Shown piece after piece: positions 52,294-56,035 of a stretch of DNA of 56,035 nt. The position numbers and the translations under genes are program-made. The stretch comes from an uncultured Bacteroidales bacterium. Its GTDB lineage: Bacteria > Bacteroidota > Bacteroidia > Bacteroidales > F082. The notes beneath the pieces are model-generated. The model saw nothing but the letters and a program-made list of their open reading frames with translations. It was not told where the DNA came from and did no database searches. Positions within the stretch are counted from its first letter, which is position 1, and every line of letters starts with the position of its first letter. The stretch covers positions 1 through 56,035 of the forward strand of contig CAMZAM010000016.1 of the NCBI GenBank assembly GCA_947304185.1, in the 5' to 3' direction.

Positions 52294-54387
52294 ATGAAAA
52301 AGCTTGTTTTATTGTTAGCAGTAATCTTTGGGATTGGCGGGATGAGTTGTATTTACGGGAAAAATAAGATTTATGAATTGAAATCACCGAATGGAAATAT
52401 CGAGGTGACCGTCAATGTCGGCAAGGAGGTGAAATATTCGGTAAAGCATAATAATACCGTCGTTATTACAGATTCCGGGATATCGATGGATTTGAACGAC
52501 GGTACAAAGTTAGGTTTATCAGGCAAAGTGAAAAATGTCGAAAACAAGACTGTCGATGAAGTTCTGAAGGCTGATTTTTACAAGAAAAAAGAAGTCAGAA
52601 ATAGTTATAACGAATTGATTATCAACTTCAAAGGAAATTACAAGCTGACTTTTAGAGCTTTTGACGACGGAGTGGCATATCGTTTTTCAACGAGTTTTAA
52701 GAACCCTATTATCATAAAGAAAGAGAACGTGAATTATTGTTTTGACGACGATTACGTGGCATATATACCGTATGTTAACGCCCGCAAAGGCGACGGCGAC
52801 TTCCTCGAGCAGCAGTTTTTCACTTCTTTCGAGAGCCAATATACCGTCGATTCGATATCGAAAATGGACTCTGAACGCATAGCATTCACACCTTTACTTA
52901 TATGCCTGAAAGACGGTAAAAAGGTTGTTATTGTGGAGTCGGATCTGGAAGATTATCCCGGCACTTTCTTCAGAAAAGGCAAAGGGAACAGCTTAGAGGC
53001 AGTACAGTCGACATATCCGAAATATGAGGAACAGGGCGGACATAATATGCTGCAGATGGTAGTAAAGGAAAGAGAAAGTTTCATCGCGAAGGTAAAAGGA
53101 ACAAGAGATTTCCCATGGAGAGCCATGGTTATCTCGGTAAACGACGCCGAGTTGATGAACAATGATATGGTTTACAAACTCGCATCACCTTCAAGACTCA
53201 AGGATGTGAGCTGGATCAAGCCAGGAAAGGTGGCATGGGATTGGTGGAACAGCTGGAACCTTCAGGATGTAGGCTTCGATGCCGGCGTCAACAATGAAAC
53301 CTATAAATATTACATCGATTTCGCGTCGAAAAACGGCATAGAATATGTGATTTTGGATGAAGGCTGGGCGATCAACAAGGAGGCCGATTTATTTGCCGTG
53401 GTGCCGGAAATCGACTTGAAAGAACTTGTCGAATACGCGAAAGAACGTAATGTCGGATTGGTGCTCTGGGCAGGATATGTCGCTATCGACAGAGACATGA
53501 AAAAAGTGTGCGAATACTATAGCGATATGGGAATTAAAGGATTCAAAGTCGACTTTATGGACCGTGATGACCAGAAGGTAGTTGATTTCTACTACAGGAT
53601 GGCGGAGATGGCTGCAAAATACCACTTATTCATTGATTTTCACGGTGCTTACAAGCCCACAGGATTGAGTCGCACCTACCCTAACGTGCTGAATTTCGAG
53701 GGTGTTTACGGATTGGAGCAGTCGAAATGGGATAACGAACTGCATCAGGTGGATTACGAGTGCATGGTTCCTTACATAAGGATGGTGGCAGGCAACCTCG
53801 ATTACACCCAAGGAGCGATGGATAATGCAACAAGATCAATGTTTAAGGCGATCTACGACAACCCGATGAGCCAAGGTACACGATGCCGTCAACTTGCTGA
53901 GTATGTTATATTTGAGTCGCCATTCAACATGCTTTGCGACAGCCCTACGAAATACATGAAAAACCAGGAATGTGTCGATTTCATCGCCAGTGTGCCGACG
54001 GTGTGGGACGAGACTATGGCTTTGGATGGACAATTGGGTGAATACGCAGTGATAGCAAGGAGAATGGGCGGCACATGGTATATCGGAGCAATCACCAACT
54101 GGGAGCCAAGGACGATAACCATTGATTTAACCAAGATCGATGCGAAAAGTAGTGAATTCACAGCTTATGTCGATGGTGAGTATGCCGATAAGGAAGCTAC
54201 TGATTATACTGTTATTAAGGATATTAACGAGCTAAATAAAGATAAAAAAGAGGCTTCGATGAAATCAGGCGCATTGATCAATGTCGTCACTAAAAATAAA
54301 GCTGAGAAAAATGACAAGAAAAAGGATAAAACAATCACCCTTGATTTGAAAAGTGGCGGTGGTGCTGTGATTATTCTTAATAAGTAA
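52294..54387 (+). CDS. Glycoside hydrolase family 97 enzyme, exported
   Basis: A signal sequence with a possible lipobox (GGMSC, near residue 19) precedes the three GH97 parts: an N-terminal beta-sandwich (about 25-290), a (beta/alpha)8 barrel (about 300-580) and a C-terminal beta domain. Barrel motifs are KVAWDWWNSWNLQDVGF, IEYVILDEGWAI, KGFKVDFMDRDDQKVVDF and TYPNVLNFEGVYGLEQSKW. The Asp in KVDF is where retaining alpha-galactosidase-type members carry their nucleophile, so I favour a retaining mechanism. The C-terminal domain holds an unusual Lys-rich stretch (about residues 645-685). It is not within a polysaccharide utilisation locus. Its end overlaps truA by 11 bp. Confidence 0.9.
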   Translation: MKKLVLLLAVIFGIGGMSCIYGKNKIYELKSPNGNIEVTVNVGKEVKYSVKHNNTVVITDSGISMDLNDGTKLGLSGKVKNVENKTVDEVLKADFYKKKEVRNSYNELIINFKGNYKLTFRAFDDGVAYRFSTSFKNPIIIKKENVNYCFDDDYVAYIPYVNARKGDGDFLEQQFFTSFESQYTVDSISKMDSERIAFTPLLICLKDGKKVVIVESDLEDYPGTFFRKGKGNSLEAVQSTYPKYEEQGGHNMLQMVVKERESFIAKVKGTRDFPWRAMVISVNDAELMNNDMVYKLASPSRLKDVSWIKPGKVAWDWWNSWNLQDVGFDAGVNNETYKYYIDFASKNGIEYVILDEGWAINKEADLFAVVPEIDLKELVEYAKERNVGLVLWAGYVAIDRDMKKVCEYYSDMGIKGFKVDFMDRDDQKVVDFYYRMAEMAAKYHLFIDFHGAYKPTGLSRTYPNVLNFEGVYGLEQSKWDNELHQVDYECMVPYIRMVAGNLDYTQGAMDNATRSMFKAIYDNPMSQGTRCRQLAEYVIFESPFNMLCDSPTKYMKNQECVDFIASVPTVWDETMALDGQLGEYAVIARRMGGTWYIGAITNWEPRTITIDLTKIDAKSSEFTAYVDGEYADKEATDYTVIKDINELNKDKKEASMKSGALINVVTKNKAEKNDKKKDKTITLDLKSGGGAVIILNK

Positions 54388-55105
54388 CTTCTTCTAAAAA
54401 AAGAGCGTGGGCGGGCATTGAGGTGCCGGCTGAGCAGCGGTTTTTCTGTTCGATGACAGCTCGGAAGTCATCGAGAGTCATCTTCCCTTTTCCCACTTCA
54501 AGCAAGGTGCCGACGATGGCACGAACCATATTTCTCAAGAATCTGTCGGCTTTGATATGAAAAACCAGCAAATCGTTTTGTTCAAACCAATAAGCCTCCA
54601 TGATTCGGCAGTTGTTCGTCTTTACCTGTGTGTGAAGCTTTGAGAAGCTCGTAAAATCTTGATATTCAAAGAGAATCTTTGCCGCCTCGTTCATTTTCTC
54701 CACATCTAACAGACCGTATATATATAAGGAGTCTTCGGTATGGAACGGATTCTTGGTACGGGTGACATAATAATGGTATGTCCGTGACTTAGCGTCGAAG
54801 CGTGCGTGGAAGTAAGGGTCGACCTGCCAGCAGCGGAACACCACGATATCGTCGGGCAGGAACAAATTCAGCTGATTGACAAAGCCTTGCAGATCTGCTA
54901 TCGGTTCGCACTCGAAATGAGCATAGAAATTGCGCGCGTTGACGCCAGTGTCGGTACGTCCACAGCCGGTGACAGAGACAGTCTGCTTCAACTTCAGGCT
55001 GATGCATTTCTCGAGGGTTTCCTGCACGGTGACATCGCCTGGTTGGATTTGCCAGCCGTGATAAGCTTTCCCATTATACGCCAGATGTAAGAAATACCTG
55101 TTCAT
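54377..55105 (-). CDS. truA: tRNA pseudouridine(38-40) synthase TruA
   Basis: A 242-residue enzyme that isomerises uridines 38-40 in the anticodon stem. The start MNRYFLHLAYNGKAYHGWQI is typical. The catalytic Asp is in VTGCGRTDTGVNARNFYAHF near residue 52. DIVVFRCWQVDPYFHARFDA and FLRNMVRAIVGTLLEVGKGK complete the family pattern. The longer frame to 55144 is rejected because the promoter box at 55123 lies inside it. The end overlaps the convergent GH97 gene by 11 bp. Confidence 0.95.
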   Translation of the reverse strand: MNRYFLHLAYNGKAYHGWQIQPGDVTVQETLEKCISLKLKQTVSVTGCGRTDTGVNARNFYAHFECEPIADLQGFVNQLNLFLPDDIVVFRCWQVDPYFHARFDAKSRTYHYYVTRTKNPFHTEDSLYIYGLLDVEKMNEAAKILFEYQDFTSFSKLHTQVKTNNCRIMEAYWFEQNDLLVFHIKADRFLRNMVRAIVGTLLEVGKGKMTLDDFRAVIEQKNRCSAGTSMPAHALFLEEVTY

Positions 55106-55122
55106 AGAAGATTTTCGCACTG

Positions 55123-55130
55123 CAAAATTA
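55123..55130 (-). promoter_or_regulatory. -7 box TAATTTTG of truA
   Basis: Minus-strand TAATTTTG followed by C lies 17 bases before the ATG at 55105 and fixes that start. Confidence 0.6.
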
Positions 55131-55172
55131 AAAAAAATGCACAAAAAACTTGCATTAATGAAAAATTATTTT

Positions 55173-55180
55173 TACCTTTG
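55173..55180 (+). promoter_or_regulatory. -7 box TACCTTTG of aat
   Basis: TACCTTTG lies 31 bases before the aat ATG at 55212. Confidence 0.55.
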
Positions 55181-55211
55181 TGGTGCATTTTAACCTCAAA
55201 ATCGTAAAGCT

Positions 55212-55961
55212 ATGCCAATATTCATGTTAAAAGACGAGGTTTATGATTTTCCGCCTGTCGGGCAGTCGACGAAGGACGGATTACTTGCGATTGGCGGAGA
55301 TTTATCACCCGAGAGGCTGCTCGTCGCCTACTCATCGGGGATTTTCCCATGGTATTCGGAGGGAGAGCCCATTTTGTGGTGGTCGCTCGACCCACGCATG
55401 GTGCTGAAGCCGACAGATCTTAAGATGACGAAATCGTTGTGGAAAACAATAGAGTCGAATAAATATTCCTGTTCGTTTGACGCTGATTTTGAGGGAGTTA
55501 TACGTGCTTGTGCCACTGTCCCGCGCATCGATGATGTGACTGAGGAGGAGGACGACACTGACGAACCGAGTCCATGGATCAGTGAGGATATGATAGCGGC
55601 TTATTGTGAGTTGCATGAGATGGGATTTGCCCATTCCGTTGAGGTTTATCAGGATAACGAGCTTGTAGGCGGTCTTTACGGCGTTGCCATAGGGAAGGTA
55701 TTCTGTGCCGAGTCGATGTTCCACACCAAGACCGACGCCTCGAAAGTGGCGTTGTACAACCTTTGTCAATTTATGACAAGAAATAACCTAGAACTCATTG
55801 ACGCTCAGCAGGAAACGGGGCATATGAAACGTATGGGAGCCGCTCCTATCCCGAGGAAAGAGTTCATGAAGATTCTGAAAGGATTAGTAAAAGAGCAGAG
55901 CCTTGTCGGAAACTGGGGCGACGGGACTGCAGAGCTGATGCAATTGACAATTGATAATTGA
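55212..55961 (+). CDS. aat: Leucyl/phenylalanyl-tRNA--protein transferase
   Basis: Transfers Leu or Phe from tRNA to N-terminal Lys or Arg of proteins, making them N-end-rule substrates. Motifs are the start MPIFMLKDEVYDFPPVGQST, the conserved core SSGIFPWYSEGEPILWWSLD, then DPRMVLKP, and later VGGLYGVAIGKVFCAESMFH. At 249 residues it is slightly longer than many relatives. An insertion rich in acidic residues (TEEEDDTDEPS, about residues 114-124) accounts for part of this. The last codons (MQLTIDN) and the stop lie inside an AATTGAC heptad repeat. Confidence 0.96.
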   Translation: MPIFMLKDEVYDFPPVGQSTKDGLLAIGGDLSPERLLVAYSSGIFPWYSEGEPILWWSLDPRMVLKPTDLKMTKSLWKTIESNKYSCSFDADFEGVIRACATVPRIDDVTEEEDDTDEPSPWISEDMIAAYCELHEMGFAHSVEVYQDNELVGGLYGVAIGKVFCAESMFHTKTDASKVALYNLCQFMTRNNLELIDAQQETGHMKRMGAAPIPRKEFMKILKGLVKEQSLVGNWGDGTAELMQLTIDN

Positions 55962-55973
55962 CAATTGACAATT
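55942..55973 (+). repeat. Heptad repeat AATTGAC x4.6 at the end of aat
   Basis: Four consecutive 7-bp units (AATTGAC, AATTGAT, AATTGAC, AATTGAC) plus AATT. The aat stop codon TGA (55959-55961) lies in the third unit, so the repeat supplies the last codons of the gene. Confidence 0.85.
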
Positions 55974-55991
55974 AAACAAACGATTGATATG

Positions 55992-56019
55992 GTAGAGACG
56001 ATGTGCACATCGTCTCTAC
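55992..56019. repeat. Palindromic GTAGAGACG repeat, copy 2
   Basis: A perfect 28-bp palindrome with 14-bp arms GTAGAGACGATGTG and complement. It is the same element as at 37979-38007 but lacks the central base. It lies downstream of aat near the window end. Confidence 0.85.
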
Positions 56020-56035
56020 ATTGTTTCTACAACGA

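Overview
The window looks like chromosomal core DNA from a member of the Bacteroidota, most likely the order Bacteroidales. Direct evidence: many intergenic regions carry the TAnnTTTG box of Bacteroidota housekeeping promoters, usually 5 to 45 bases before a start codon. Shine-Dalgarno sequences are almost absent, and one clear exception is noted. The gene families fit too: GWxTD-domain protein, GH97 glycosidase, TPR-TM-HTH regulator, Bacteroidota-type MdoB/LTA-synthase-like sulfatase, ORF6N protein, and lipoproteins with short lipoboxes. I see no IS element, integrase, CRISPR array, rRNA or complete prophage.

Layout. 1-3176: an SPFH protein (cut by the window edge), smpB, a periplasmic thioredoxin-like protein and a beta-helix lipoprotein. 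3177-4901: an M23 peptidase on the other strand. 4956-10578: an osmotic and envelope group made of a phosphoglycerol-transferase-like sulfatase, a diacylglycerol kinase and an MscS channel in one operon, with TrkH facing them. 10798-16602: a tripartite RND efflux operon ending in a PII-like protein. 16595-22026: a galM lipoprotein, a hybrid histidine kinase with HPt domain, and typA. 22108-26946: recQ, HU, fmt with a membrane TPR protein, and trmH. 26939-29266: a sigma-54 activator and a coiled-coil lipoprotein whose own upstream region contains a near-consensus sigma-54 promoter. 29537-33698: a MATE transporter, a Cas4-like/DUF2779-like protein and dnaB. 33790-36711: arcC, a lipocalin-like lipoprotein, an SMR-like transporter, trmN6 and rimM. 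36778-39473: a His-rich metal transporter, hsp20 (with a sigma-54-like promoter), an ORF6N protein and two tRNA-Ser genes. 39566-43871: a TPR-TM-HTH regulator, a GWxTD protein and a family 2 glycosyltransferase. 44025-51338: a seven-gene minus-strand run of five exported proteins of unknown function, a PMCA-type calcium ATPase and aroQ. 51438-56035: pepE, GH97, truA and aat.

Best candidates for undescribed biology. (1) The 44025-51338 run: three of its exported proteins share an LPP20/FlgT-like Ala-rich helix pattern, and the genes are tightly spaced or overlapping into the Ca2+ ATPase. (2) The sigma-54 circuit at 26939-29453: promoter TGGCACGATTTTGGCA, a nested dyad about 120-150 bp upstream of the predicted start site, and an NtrC-type activator next door. 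(3) A second sigma-54-like promoter in front of hsp20. (4) A Cas4-like nuclease fused to an RNase-H-like domain that appears to have lost its catalytic acids. (5) Short 7-bp-unit repeats and a palindromic element that sit on, or supply, the stop codons of several genes.

Gene starts were chosen by position relative to the TAnnTTTG box and by family length. Several differ from the longest reading frame: recQ, HU, trmH, rimM, hsp20, truA, the histidine kinase and some exported proteins.
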